Positions 46,128 to 55,605 of a DNA stretch of 64,000 bases are shown here, in pieces. Location of the stretch: the NCBI GenBank assembly GCA_001724265.1, contig MEDY01000137.1, forward strand, positions 1 to 64,000, written 5' to 3'. The translations under genes were made by a program, and so were the position numbers. Under the pieces are notes generated by a model that had not been told where the DNA came from, made no database searches, and saw only the letters and a list, made by a program, of their open reading frames with translations. Each line of letters begins with the position of its first letter. The first letter of the stretch is position 1. The stretch is from Rhizaria sp. SCN 62-66 (Eukaryota; Rhizaria, unplaced).

Positions 46128-48173
46128 TCACATGGGCATGGGCGGGGGCACGCCGTTCTCGAACCGCCCGAGCCCGAGCCACGCTAAGTCAGGCCGTGGC
46201 TTAACTTCCACCAGGTCCGCGATCGCAGCGCCGATGGCGGAGGCGAACTTAAACCCGTGTCCGGCGCAGGCGGAGACGAAGACGGCGCGCGGGGCGGCCT
46301 CGAGCTGGGCAGCGGCGCCCGCGGCGAGCTCAGCCTCCTCTGCAGTCAGTGGAGTCGCAGTTTGAGAGTCAGCGGCGGAGCTCTGTGACGCGAGAGTGGA
46401 CGCAAGCGGGGGCGCGATGGGAGCGACAGCAGAAGCAGCAGCAGCAGCAGACACAGTCTCGTCGTTTCTGGCGGTCTTGATCTTGCTCTTGATGGGGACG
46501 AGCGGGAACGAGTCGATGATGAAGTGGCTGTCAGGCGTGTTGGTGAACATGCACGTAACGCTCTTGACGTGATTCGCAGGGCATCCCGCCACCGCGCCGT
46601 ACGTGCCGTGCTTGTCCGCCTTGTCCGCAGCCTTGGCCGCCGCGATGGACTCGGCCTCGGCGTCCTCGGCGCTGACGTTGCCGCTGGCCAAAGTCATCGC
46701 TGCAAGCTTCTCTAGAGCACTGAACGCACTGTTGTCGACGGCGTTCACAGCGCCCGTGGAGATCGTTGTCTTACTGTCGGCACCGCTGCTCTTGTTGTTA
46801 GTCTCGGCAGAGTTGGTGTCGCAAGTTAAGCCGGGGAAGAGCGTGTTAATGAGCACGGTCTGCGTGTCGATGTCGGCCTTGCTGACGCTGCGCTGCACTT
46901 CGAGCGGGTCCGCGACGGCCTCGAGCAGGTGGTTGTAGCGCGCGAGCTTGAATGCGTTGTCGGGGCCGAAGACGGGGAAGCCGTAGTAGTACCCTCCTTG
47001 GCCACCGTCCGTGACGCCGGGCGGCGCGGGCGCGATGCTGGGGTCCAAGTGGGCGATGAAGATGGGGAAGCGAGTGTGGTCGTACTTGTCCAAGTACTCA
47101 GGGCGCGGCTTATACCATGTGACCACCTGGCGCTCCACCACGAGAGACTCGATCGCAGTCCTGAGGGCACGGGGCAGCGTCACAGCAGTCGGGACAGGAG
47201 CAACGCCGGACTTTTCAGTCGTCTCGGCCTCAGCCTCAGTCTTAGCAGTCTCAGGGGTAGGCTCAGTCTTAGGCGCCTCAGACTTGTCCTCACACTTGTT
47301 TTCATTTGCGGGCGTGAGATTTGCAGTCGTGAACTGAAGCGCAGTCTTGGCGGTGGCTGCGAAAGTCGCGTTGGCAAACACGCTGGCCTTGGTCATGGCC
47401 TGTGTCGTCCAGGGCCCCGCCGAAAAGACCACCTTCTTCGCGCGAAATGTGCCCTGGGTAGTGGACACGGCCACCTCCTCGCCGCCGGCCGCAAGCGTGA
47501 CGTCGGTCACCTCGCAGCCGAGACGCGCGCGCGCGCCATGGGTCTGCGCAAGAACGTAGTGCGCCTCGATGCAGCGCTCGGGCGCGAGGATGCCCGCGTC
47601 GCGCTGGTACACCGCAACGTAGCCTTCGGGCAGCGTGAGACCAGGAAACCGCTCAGCAGTCTCGGCCGCAGAGAGGACCTCGTGGGGCAAGGAATGCTCG
47701 GTGCAGGCGCGGATCGCGCCGACCACGCCGGCGTCGTCACGCTGGCCGATGTCAAGCCCACCCGTGTAGTGCAGCAGCTTGGCCTTGGTCTCCGCCTCGA
47801 GCTCGTGCCACAGCGCGTAGGACTCCTGCAGCAGAGGCACGTACGCAGGGTGCTCCCAGTACGCCTTGCGGATGATGCGGGACTCGCCGTGGGACGACCC
47901 GCGCGCGTGCGCAACGTGCGGAAAACGCTCAATGCCGAGCACCTTAAGCCCGCGGCGCGCGCAGTGGTACAGCGCAGCTGAGCCCATGGCGCCGAGGCCG
48001 ATGATGATGACGTCGTGGAGAGTGTTTTGGTCGGCAGTGGAGTCCACGGGGAGCGGGCTGGGCCTGGAGCCAGGCTCATCGCGCATGGGGGTCAGGTAGT
48101 CGCGAGCGGTCGGCACAGGGACGGACATGGGTCGCGGAGGGGACTGCAGGTGTGATTTTAGTTGATGTGACAT
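46128..48173 (-). CDS. monomeric sarcosine oxidase / N-methyltryptophan oxidase-like flavoprotein
   Basis: Single exon, 681 residues, TGA stop. FAD-dependent amine oxidase of the DAO/MSOX family, acting on N-methylated amino acids with release of hydrogen peroxide. Motifs visible are the Rossmann dinucleotide fold DVIIIGLGAMGSAALYHCARRG, the IERF and HGESRIIRKAYWEHPAYVPL segment typical of MSOX, ERFPGLTLPEGYVAVYQRDAG, FSAGPW, and VTCMFTNTPDSHFIID, which has the Cys that binds FAD covalently. The C-terminus GHGFKFASAIGAAIADLV closes the fold. It is longer than typical members (about 390 residues) because of two low-complexity inserts rich in Ala/Glu/Thr/Ser. The tail ends PMPM, so a standard C-terminal peroxisomal signal is absent; the N-terminal leader may redirect the enzyme. 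An internal start at 48128 is also possible. Confidence 0.87.
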   Translation of the reverse strand: MSHQLKSHLQSPPRPMSVPVPTARDYLTPMRDEPGSRPSPLPVDSTADQNTLHDVIIIGLGAMGSAALYHCARRGLKVLGIERFPHVAHARGSSHGESRIIRKAYWEHPAYVPLLQESYALWHELEAETKAKLLHYTGGLDIGQRDDAGVVGAIRACTEHSLPHEVLSAAETAERFPGLTLPEGYVAVYQRDAGILAPERCIEAHYVLAQTHGARARLGCEVTDVTLAAGGEEVAVSTTQGTFRAKKVVFSAGPWTTQAMTKASVFANATFAATAKTALQFTTANLTPANENKCEDKSEAPKTEPTPETAKTEAEAETTEKSGVAPVPTAVTLPRALRTAIESLVVERQVVTWYKPRPEYLDKYDHTRFPIFIAHLDPSIAPAPPGVTDGGQGGYYYGFPVFGPDNAFKLARYNHLLEAVADPLEVQRSVSKADIDTQTVLINTLFPGLTCDTNSAETNNKSSGADSKTTISTGAVNAVDNSAFSALEKLAAMTLASGNVSAEDAEAESIAAAKAADKADKHGTYGAVAGCPANHVKSVTCMFTNTPDSHFIIDSFPLVPIKSKIKTARNDETVSAAAAASAVAPIAPPLASTLASQSSAADSQTATPLTAEEAELAAGAAAQLEAAPRAVFVSACAGHGFKFASAIGAAIADLVEVKPRPDLAWLGLGRFENGVPPPMPM

Positions 48174-48680
48174 TGGATGGCAGCGATGAGGAAAGGGAGC
48201 ACGTGCGAAAAGAACGCAAGATGCGAGTGAGATGAAACCAAGATTTAGGCACTCAACGTGAATATCTCGTTGCGTATTAATTCAGTATAGTATTGAAAAT
48301 TGCATATGGCTTTTGGATTCGGTTGAAAATTTCAATTTAAGGATGCGTAACAACATGTTTAAACCCAAGATAGAACGCACTTCGGACCTCGTTTTGCGTT
48401 TGTGGTGGACCAGCGATTTTGGCGACTGTGGTCTGCTTTCACTCACGCGGACCCGACATCTTGCACGCGTAGGTGAACAGCCACAACATCGACAGATCTC
48501 TGTGATTTCAACTTATACAACAGAAAGCTCACTATTCTATACGGATAAATTGTTTTTATCTCTTTAGTCCCTACTTTTCTCTTGCTGCACTCATTCCCGC
48601 CGAAGCTTGATCTCACTGATAAAGAGACCCATCCCAAAGCTTTCCCCGCGCGTCCCCTCCGCGACCACTCAGCGCAGCTC
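48174..48680. promoter_or_regulatory. divergent promoter region
   Basis: AT-rich spacer between the sarcosine-oxidase-like gene (-) and the dsRBD gene (+). The dsRBD frame is open back to about 48558 without an ATG, so the true start could lie in an upstream exon. No RNA gene seen. Confidence 0.4.
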
Positions 48681-51600
48681 ATGCAAGGGCTGCCGCGCAC
48701 ATTTGAGGCAGGATGCGCGCCCATTATGCGTCTGGACTCGGACCAGCTCCACGTGAGCTACATTTCAGACGAACTGTACGGCCATGTGATGCTTGGACTT
48801 GCCGGCCTCACGCCTGGTGATGCCGTCAACCTCAAGCTCATCGCTCCTTCCAACGCCGCGTCCGCCTCCGGTGCGACGGGGAGCTTCGCGACAGCAGCAC
48901 CGGGGACAGCTGTGGCTGGGGCGGCAGCGCCGGTGCTCGCTGGCGGCAGCCCGTTCGGCTCGTTTCTCGGTCTCACTTCAGGTTCATCCACATTATCAGC
49001 CAGTGGGATCTCAGCAGGTACTGCCTCGTCGTCCTCGTCGTCGCTCGTCTCGCAGCAGTGGCCGCCCGTTCCGTCCTACAGCGATACCGTGACTGACGGC
49101 ACGCTCGACTACCACTACCAGCGTATCCTCCAGAACTCCGCGCTGCCCGAAGCCGACGCCCTCGCGCAGCTCGACAACTTCGCCACAGTGCCGCTCGACG
49201 TGCTCCAGGCGTCGCAAAACCGCAATGCGCTGCAGGAGCGGCTGCAGGCCATGGGCGCGCTTGCGATGTTTAACCTGAAGGAGTCTGAGAGCGGCCACTT
49301 CCCCCCGGGGTTCAAGTTCGACTGGACGATCACTCTGACGTACCACGGCCGCGAGCTCTCTGCCACGGGCTACGCCAAGGACAACAAGAAGAACGCGAAG
49401 CAGGCCGCCGCGTACATTATGCGGCGCAAGATCGCGTACATCGACGACGTGCGGTTTAACCATGACAGCTCCCGCGAGCTCTACACGTGCACTAAGGCCC
49501 CCTCTGTCATGGTGTCAAAGGCGGCCGCTGTGTCCGCCGCTGTTGCTGCGGGCGCGCCCTCTTTAACCGCGATCATGGGCGGCCCCAGTGCGTTTCCGCT
49601 GGGCGCCGGGCTAAGTACCCCCTTACACTTCAACCTCGGCGGCAGCGCAGGATTGATCCCGAATCCTTTTCCTCTCACAGTCACTGGCATGACTGGCATC
49701 ACTGGCATTACTGGCCAGACGGGCGCTGGCGGCGATGGTGTCGCTGTCTTCCCTTCATCAACTGCCGCTGGCGCTGGCGCTGGCATTGGCGCTGGTTTCA
49801 GTGCCGGCCTTGGCGCCACTGCTGCTATGACAGACTTAAACGCCACACCTCCCAGTGCCGTTAACAGCAGCGGCAGCGGCAGTAGCAGCAGCAGCGGTTC
49901 CCTCCCGCTCTCGTCCTCGGGGTCAGGTGTTCCGGTACGTGTGGCCACGCGTGTGGGCGAGAAAGTGCGCGCCGCTGTCGCCGCCGCGGCCGCCGATGCG
50001 ACTGGCCCGTGGCTGGGCTCCGCTGCCGCTCACGGCCACTTGGCGGCGCTTGACGCAGTTGCCAATGATGAGAGTCGTGGCGGTCGCCAAGACCCAATCA
50101 GCAATCCCAACAACACGGTGACGCGTGTCTCTGGACTGAACTCTGCGTCTGTGATGAGTGATATCGACAACAACGAGTCCACAAGCACCGACAGCACCGA
50201 CACGAGCTCTATGCACCTAGGCAGCGGTGACGGCGAATGTTCTGCTGTTGGAACTCGCGGAACACATTGTACACGTGGGGCTGCGGTGAGTGACGAGTTC
50301 CAACAGAACGGCTATTGGCACACCTTCAACACCGTGCCAGTACCAGTGCCAGTGCCCTCATGGGTCAGTTTCGCTGCCTGCCCTCTACAACTACACCAAC
50401 ACATGACGGCAACCAACAGCAGCAGCAGCAGCAGCGATCACAGGAGCAGTGCAAGGGCTGTCGACGGGAGCACGCTTGCTGCTGATGCCGCTGCCGTGGC
50501 CGCGATCGCCCGCTCAAGCCTCAACTCTGCCGCGGTCTCCAATAGCTACAGCCCTGGCACCTCCCACGGCGCGGCCAGCGGCTCCGGCCCCCATAGTAGC
50601 AATGCCGGGGCATCCTCGGCGTCCGCAAGCCCCAGCAGCAGCGGCAGCAGCAGCGGCGGCGCATCATACGGCGGCCACCTAGCCTTGCGGGAGGCATTGG
50701 CCGAGGTTCTGACCGAAGCTTACCAGCCCTACAACAGTACAGCCAGCGCCAGCTCTGGTAGGGCAATGATGAGCGGCGCGGACGCTGCCGTCGCCGCGGC
50801 CTCCATAGTCTCAGCGGCTGACTTAGTGGCTGTGCAGGGCGGGTACTTACCCGCGCTAAGGGCAGTGCTGCACGCGCTTGTCACCATGGACAACACGACG
50901 ACGCGTAAGTGTACCCGCGGCAAGAAGTCTAAGGGCCACTCGTCGAGCCCGAGTCAAGAAGCCACTGACAACTGCAAGACCGAGTCAAACAGCGCCAACA
51001 ACAGCAGCAGCACAAGCAGTAGCAGTTCCATGTGTTCCGGTGGTACCGGTGACACCGCCGAGGAACGCGAGGAACCTGTGACCGTGCTTGTCCAAGAGCC
51101 CTGCAAGCCTGAGACTCTGCAGCTGCTCGCCTCGCTCCGCATCACACCTATCCCAATCCCTCTCTTGCTCCCCAGCCTCAACAGCAACAACAACATCAGC
51201 TCTAGCTCTAGCGCGAGTGCGACTTTTGGCAATAATGATATCGCTCTGCTCACGGCCACCTTGGGCTCGGCCACGTTGCCACCTCCGGATTTCGCACAGC
51301 TCCCCGAGCTCCTCGCGCTGCATCGCCCACGTGCCGTGCTGCTTAGCTCCGGCGGCGGCCCCCACGGCCACGGTGGCGCTGCGCTCGCCCCCGAGAAGCT
51401 CTGGTCCGTTCTGTCGGCCGCAGTCTCGGCCGGATGCTGGGTCGTGGTGGACGAGAGCGGGGATTTGCAGACGGCGGCGGGCGCGACCGAGATGGGGGTC
51501 TCGCTGAACCCGCAGCCAATCGCGTCGGATAACGCCAGTAGCAGTGCCAGCGCCAGTGCCCGTGTCAGCGCTAGTGCCTGTGTGGACGCGAATGATGTGG

Positions 51601-53054
51601 GGACTGTTGTTGATGAGTCGGGTGTGTTTGTGCATCTAAGTACCCCCGGCTCGAGCCTTCTAAGTACCCGTCTAAGGGCCATGATCGTCGCACGTGTCGC
51701 CGAGAAGTCTCTCGTCACGCAGTACCAGGACGCGGCTCTTACAGCGGCTCTAAGTACCCTCTCCAGTCTAAGTAGCAGCTCCCCCACCAATGCAACCCTC
51801 GACCCTGCGACAGCAGCTGCCGTTGCCAACGCCAAGGCTTACGTGGCGCAGCTACTGCTGCCTGCACTTCCTTTGGCAGCCATCGCAACGCGTGCTATTA
51901 ATACTCAGCAGGGCGGCGGCAGTCACGCGTCACCCCAGGTGTCATCCCAGGTGTTACCCCATGTGTATCGGCGCCGCGGCTGGCCCGTGCTCCCGCTCGG
52001 CTGCTGTGTCAGCATCGGCTCCGTGCCCGCCCTGGCTTCTCTGTCGCCGCTCTCCTGGATCGAAGCCCATCCGGCCGTCGCCGCGCATATCTCCGCCGCG
52101 CTCGCCGCAGCTGCGACGCTGCCGGCCGCCCCGTTCTTCACTGACTCAACTCGCGCAGCAGCAGCGGACTCTGGTGCGTTTGTGTCGCAGTCCCAGTCGC
52201 TGTCACTGGCGATGTCGTTATCTCAGTGCGGCGGCGGCGGGTTGGCTGCGGCCGCGCTACTGCAGGCGCTGCGCATGCGGATGCGGCGAATGACGATGCG
52301 GGAGGCTGCTGCCGCCGGCATCACATCACTCGCCTCCGCGACGACTGCGACCGCTGTGGCCGCAACGGCGGCGGCGAATGCTGCTGGTGGCGTCGCGCCT
52401 GGCGATGCGAACTCTACGTTGTTTCCGAGCAGTATCGCGAGCGTCGGCTACGCGGCAGCGACGACGGCGACCGTCGACGGTCCCTGGCGCTATTACACTG
52501 TGTACAACGTGACCGTGGGGACCCGGGCAGCCGCTTTGGTTCACTCGGCTTGGGCGCATAAGCTGCTGAGCGACACTGTGCGCGCGGTAGTCAACGTACT
52601 GAACCGCGCTAAGGGGGTACTTACGGTGTCCGCGGGGCTAACGACTGTGTTCGCATCACAGCAGCAGCAACAAACTAGGAACAGCACGCCGGTGCTGAAG
52701 GATGCCCTATCAGTGCCCGACGGCAATATCTGGATTACAATCGTGCCGCAATCTCCGCTCGGCGCACCCCAGAGCTACAATAACAACAACAATAACAACA
52801 ACAATGACAGCAATAATATCAATAGCTTCAGCAGTGGCACTAAGCGGAAGAAGCCCGAGACCGGCGCCGAGCTGTTGGCCGCGCTCGGCGGCAGCGTCCG
52901 CGCGGTCCTGGGCACAGCCTGTGTCGTCGGTCCGCAGTCCCCTCTGGCCGAGCTGGCGCGTCGTTCGCTTTTATTGCGCTTGGCAGGGGCGGACTATGAC
53001 AGTGCAATCCGGGCTGCGAGGGCGATTGTCGCCGAGATGATGACCGCGGTATGA
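48681..53054 (+). CDS. dsRNA-binding domain fused to degenerate PLP-aminotransferase fold
   Basis: Single exon, 1457 residues, TGA stop, from the first in-frame ATG at 48681 (48726 is also possible). Near residues 205-250 lies a dsRBD-like unit: FDWTITLTYHGRELSATGYA followed by KDNKKNAKQAAAYIMRR, with the Lys-rich second helix that binds RNA in true dsRBDs. About 400 low-complexity residues follow. From about residue 665 to the end the sequence follows the fold-type I aminotransferase order seen in MocR/class I enzymes: LREALAEVL, ADLVAVQGGYLPALRAVLHAL, VTVLVQEPCKPETLQLL, RPRAVLLSSGGGPHGHGGAALAPEKLW, CWVVVDESGDL (the beta-strand Asp region) and FVHLSTPGSSLL at the place of the PLP lysine. There the catalytic Lys appears to be replaced by Ser/Pro/Gly, so the domain is probably not an active transaminase. 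The combination with a dsRBD is, to my knowledge, not described. Confidence 0.6.
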   Translation: MQGLPRTFEAGCAPIMRLDSDQLHVSYISDELYGHVMLGLAGLTPGDAVNLKLIAPSNAASASGATGSFATAAPGTAVAGAAAPVLAGGSPFGSFLGLTSGSSTLSASGISAGTASSSSSSLVSQQWPPVPSYSDTVTDGTLDYHYQRILQNSALPEADALAQLDNFATVPLDVLQASQNRNALQERLQAMGALAMFNLKESESGHFPPGFKFDWTITLTYHGRELSATGYAKDNKKNAKQAAAYIMRRKIAYIDDVRFNHDSSRELYTCTKAPSVMVSKAAAVSAAVAAGAPSLTAIMGGPSAFPLGAGLSTPLHFNLGGSAGLIPNPFPLTVTGMTGITGITGQTGAGGDGVAVFPSSTAAGAGAGIGAGFSAGLGATAAMTDLNATPPSAVNSSGSGSSSSSGSLPLSSSGSGVPVRVATRVGEKVRAAVAAAAADATGPWLGSAAAHGHLAALDAVANDESRGGRQDPISNPNNTVTRVSGLNSASVMSDIDNNESTSTDSTDTSSMHLGSGDGECSAVGTRGTHCTRGAAVSDEFQQNGYWHTFNTVPVPVPVPSWVSFAACPLQLHQHMTATNSSSSSSDHRSSARAVDGSTLAADAAAVAAIARSSLNSAAVSNSYSPGTSHGAASGSGPHSSNAGASSASASPSSSGSSSGGASYGGHLALREALAEVLTEAYQPYNSTASASSGRAMMSGADAAVAAASIVSAADLVAVQGGYLPALRAVLHALVTMDNTTTRKCTRGKKSKGHSSSPSQEATDNCKTESNSANNSSSTSSSSSMCSGGTGDTAEEREEPVTVLVQEPCKPETLQLLASLRITPIPIPLLLPSLNSNNNISSSSSASATFGNNDIALLTATLGSATLPPPDFAQLPELLALHRPRAVLLSSGGGPHGHGGAALAPEKLWSVLSAAVSAGCWVVVDESGDLQTAAGATEMGVSLNPQPIASDNASSSASASARVSASACVDANDVGTVVDESGVFVHLSTPGSSLLSTRLRAMIVARVAEKSLVTQYQDAALTAALSTLSSLSSSSPTNATLDPATAAAVANAKAYVAQLLLPALPLAAIATRAINTQQGGGSHASPQVSSQVLPHVYRRRGWPVLPLGCCVSIGSVPALASLSPLSWIEAHPAVAAHISAALAAAATLPAAPFFTDSTRAAAADSGAFVSQSQSLSLAMSLSQCGGGGLAAAALLQALRMRMRRMTMREAAAAGITSLASATTATAVAATAAANAAGGVAPGDANSTLFPSSIASVGYAAATTATVDGPWRYYTVYNVTVGTRAAALVHSAWAHKLLSDTVRAVVNVLNRAKGVLTVSAGLTTVFASQQQQQTRNSTPVLKDALSVPDGNIWITIVPQSPLGAPQSYNNNNNNNNNDSNNINSFSSGTKRKKPETGAELLAALGGSVRAVLGTACVVGPQSPLAELARRSLLLRLAGADYDSAIRAARAIVAEMMTAV
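49611..49626. repeat. 16-bp near-palindrome, 15/16 match
   Basis: CTAAGTACCCCCTTAC, encoding LSTPL in the dsRBD gene. Shorter partial copies (CTAAGTACC) lie at about 51636, 51660 and 51750 in the same exon. Confidence 0.65.
52609..52624. repeat. 16-bp near-palindrome, 15/16 match
   Basis: CTAAGGGGGTACTTAC in the dsRBD gene. It sits in a different codon phase (encodes AKGVLT), showing the motif is not just a repeated peptide. Confidence 0.65.
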
Positions 53055-53451
53055 CCGCAGAGTGCTATATCCAGATCATAGACGCACTACATATTTGACT
53101 GTGTATTTGGGTGAGGGAATTACGGGTTTAGGGACAGTCACGGCATTGTAAGTGAGTTTTTTTCACTTACAATGCCGCGAGTGTACCAGATTTCGCACTA
53201 TATATCGCATATAGCACTGTTTAAAATAAGTTGACCATATATCACGCAATACAATATTTTGTAAATCAAATTTTAGTTGTTGAATCGCATGTCTGCCCAC
53301 TCATATTGTGTGTTTCCTGTTTTCTTCTCAGTGACCGTGAGCTAAGGGCCCTTAGAGGTGCAGACTGCGAGGGCGAGAGATGAAGGGTGGAGTGCGCCAG
53401 AATGAATTTCAACAGACCTACCAAATAGGCTCACACTTTACACCAATTCCA
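53055..53451. other. intergenic region with hairpin
   Basis: Tandem spacer between the dsRBD gene and RPL22. It holds the perfect hairpin at 53141-53177. The remainder is AT-rich with no other feature except the RPL22 promoter, which must lie here. Confidence 0.45.
53141..53177. repeat. perfect 15-bp inverted repeat with T-rich loop
   Basis: CGGCATTGTAAGTGA at 53141-53155 and its exact reverse complement at 53163-53177 flank the 7-base loop GTTTTTT. It lies 87 bases after the dsRBD gene stop. It could form a strong RNA hairpin in the 3' UTR or be the remnant of a small inverted-repeat element. Confidence 0.8.
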
Positions 53452-54432
53452 ATGTCCTCCATTGCGAAGAAGACCAAGGTACTTTCAAATCTATTTTGAA
53501 ATCCCGCTCCCTGGATTGTAAATGTGCGCAAAATCGTGGAAAAGACTCACGGCTTGGTATGGTGTGCAACTGCGCGTTGGGTATCACGACGGAAACCCAA
53601 TCCTTTGCCGCTCTGCACGCTATCTTTGGCGCTGACCAACTTCATCACTCGTCTTGTGACCCTCTCTCATGTACCCTCAAAAGCTTTTCTTATGGACTAG
53701 CTTTGAGGAAGTGCGCGAAATGCCGGTCCAAAGTGCAGGTTGATGACGTTGGCGTTGCCTGAGCGTGTGGAACGTCATAAGGATTGGTGAGCGAGCTTAT
53801 TGCTCTCTCTTACGTCATGATACCGCCCGCGCTGTCGCTCGCCGGACCCTTTCTCGTCTCAGTCGAATTGTTGTCATTCTCTTTGCGATTGTTTTGCCGC
53901 GGCAAGACACTCACCTCAGAGTCGGCTCCGTTCTACACGTGGATGAGAAATTCCGCAGCTTCTAACTTGTTTTCCCTCCATTCTCTTCCCGACTTTTCTC
54001 TCTCTCTCTTCCTCGCCTTTCTCTCTGTGGTATCGTGCTTTGCTTGTGTCTCAATTTCAGCTTGCTAAGCTCGCTGCTCAGAAGGAGCAGGCCGTGTCGT
54101 ACACGATCAAGTGCGGCGATGTCGTCTCTGCCGAGATTTTCGATGTCCCTGCCTTCGAGACCTACCTGACCTCCCACCTTAAGGCCAAGAAGGGTGGCCG
54201 CGCCGGCGACCTCGGCAAGTTGGTTGCCGTCTCGGCCACCGAGGAGGACGTCACCGTCTCGGCCGTCAGCGCCATGTCCAAGCGCTACGTCAAGTACCTC
54301 ACCAAGAAGTTCCTCAAGAAGAACCTCCTCCGTGATCACTGCCGCGTTGTCGCGACGGGCAAGGCCTCGTACGCCATTAAGCCCTATAAGTCCGCTGCGT
54401 CCACCGAGGCCGCCACTGAGGAGTCCGCGTGA
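53452..54432 (+). CDS. RPL22: 60S ribosomal protein L22 (eL22)
   Basis: Predicted exons are 53452-53478 (MSSIAKKTK) and 54061-54432 (TGA); 132 residues. The product is ribosomal protein eL22 of the large subunit. Landmarks are the beta-strand start AVSYTIKCGDVVSAEIFDVPAFETYL, then KGGRAGDLGKLVAV and the signature SKRYVKYLTKKFLKKNLLRDHCRVVA. The basic N-terminal exon, an intron far longer than the local average (582 nt, ending in a CT-rich tract and TTTCAG) and a short acidic tail fit eL22 genes. Long first introns in ribosomal protein genes often hold snoRNAs; I could not identify one here. Confidence 0.96.
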
Positions 54433-54621
54433 ATTGAATCAAATCGCGCAGGCTCAATGGCTTGACTTAAGTAAAGAACAAGTTTTTAGAACAGGCGTTC
54501 GCCGCAACATGCGTTCTTGAGGGCCACATAAGCTCTCTGAATACACAAACTCATCTTTAAAACCACAAAACAATCCCGTTTCAATGGTAGTATCGTATGT
54601 ATTGCTTTGTCCCTATTATGA

Positions 54622-55605
54622 TTACCCCTTGGTGTGACATACAACGCTGCCATTACTCTTAACCACCAGAAACACGACCTGAACGCTACCCTGCTGCATA
54701 CCGTCATCCAGACTCTGTCCCTGCTGCTGCTGCTGCGCCGCCGCCGTCACGCCGGCACTATTGCGCCTGTAGATGGTGAGTTGGCCGGCGATTTCCCCCG
54801 AGTAGCCGCTGTCCAGCTGGCGCAGCTCGAGCGCGACGTCGGATGTGTGGGCGACCCTGGCGGCCAGCGCGCCGGCCGCGACGGGGGGCAGCTCGCTGGT
54901 GAGGCAGCCGACGGGGTCCGTCACGGCCGCGGTGGCCGCTGCGAGCGACCAGGCCGCCGCGGGCACCGACGCGGCGGCCGCTGCGGCGACTGGACCTGCG
55001 GCCGGGGCGGCCGGTGACTGCGCGACGACCAGAGAGCAGCCTCCGGTGGCGGCGGCGGCGGCGGTCGCGGCGCAGGCCCAGTCGAGCGCGAGGTTATCAT
55101 CACTATTGCAGAGAAGAGCGCTGACGTCGGCCAGCGAGTCGATGATAACGCACACACGCTGGGGTGAGACGGTGGCACTAGTTACTGCTGCCGAGGGGTG
55201 GCTGTCAGTCTACTTGATCATGCTCTTCGCTGCTGACGTGATGTGTTTAAGCAGGAACGCAAGCGCGCGCGCGCCGGCGGAGGAGTCGGGCCCCGCTGCG
55301 TCGGCAACCGCAGCCGCAGCAGCGACGTCGACGACCGTGAGCTGCTGCGACGTGACCGCAGTATCGAGCGACGCCGCCCCCATCTTCCGCAGGATATGCG
55401 TGTAATGGTAGATCGGGTGTGATGCGCAATAAAACACGACGCGCGCGGACTGCGCAAGGCAGTGCGCAAGGAACGTGGCCGTGACGGCGTCGCCGGGGGT
55501 TGCCGTGGCGTCGTGGAGCGAGTAGACGGCGCCCGAGGCCCAGGCGGGTGCGGCTGCCGACCAGCCAAGCACGTCCGCAAGCGGATACTGCTGTGCAGAG
55601 GACAT
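54622..55605 (-). CDS. ELP6: Elongator complex protein 6, interrupted by in-frame UAG
   Basis: Single exon of 328 codons including TAA, with TAG at 55210-55212 as codon 132. ELP6 is a RecA-like ATPase-fold subunit of the Elp4-Elp5-Elp6 ring of Elongator, which modifies wobble uridines in tRNA. The first part has TATFLAHCLAQSARVVFYCASHPIYHY (strand-helix-strand start, FLxHxL...VVFV pattern) and a ILRKMG segment; the second has RVCVIIDSLADVSALL (Walker-B-like strand seen as LLVDDLSVLL in animals), SLVVAQSPAA, HTSDVALELRQLDSGYSGEIAGQLTIYRR (conserved ADVxxxVxPLxTGxxxDVHGQL region) and a terminal VVFLVVKSNGSVVCHTKG. Neither half alone is a complete fold and both are in one frame with no splice signal at the TAG. 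This is the cleanest sign that UAG is decoded as an amino acid. Confidence 0.8.
55210..55212 (-). other. in-frame UAG codon in ELP6
   Basis: TAG between SAAKSMIK and TDSHPSAAVTS, in the variable linker before the Walker-B-like strand of ELP6. No GTRAGT/GTACGT donor is nearby. Confidence 0.8.

Noticed and set aside
53479-54060. snoRNA in the RPL22 intron
   Set aside because: A TGATGA near 53741 is followed too soon by CTGA and no terminal stem was found.
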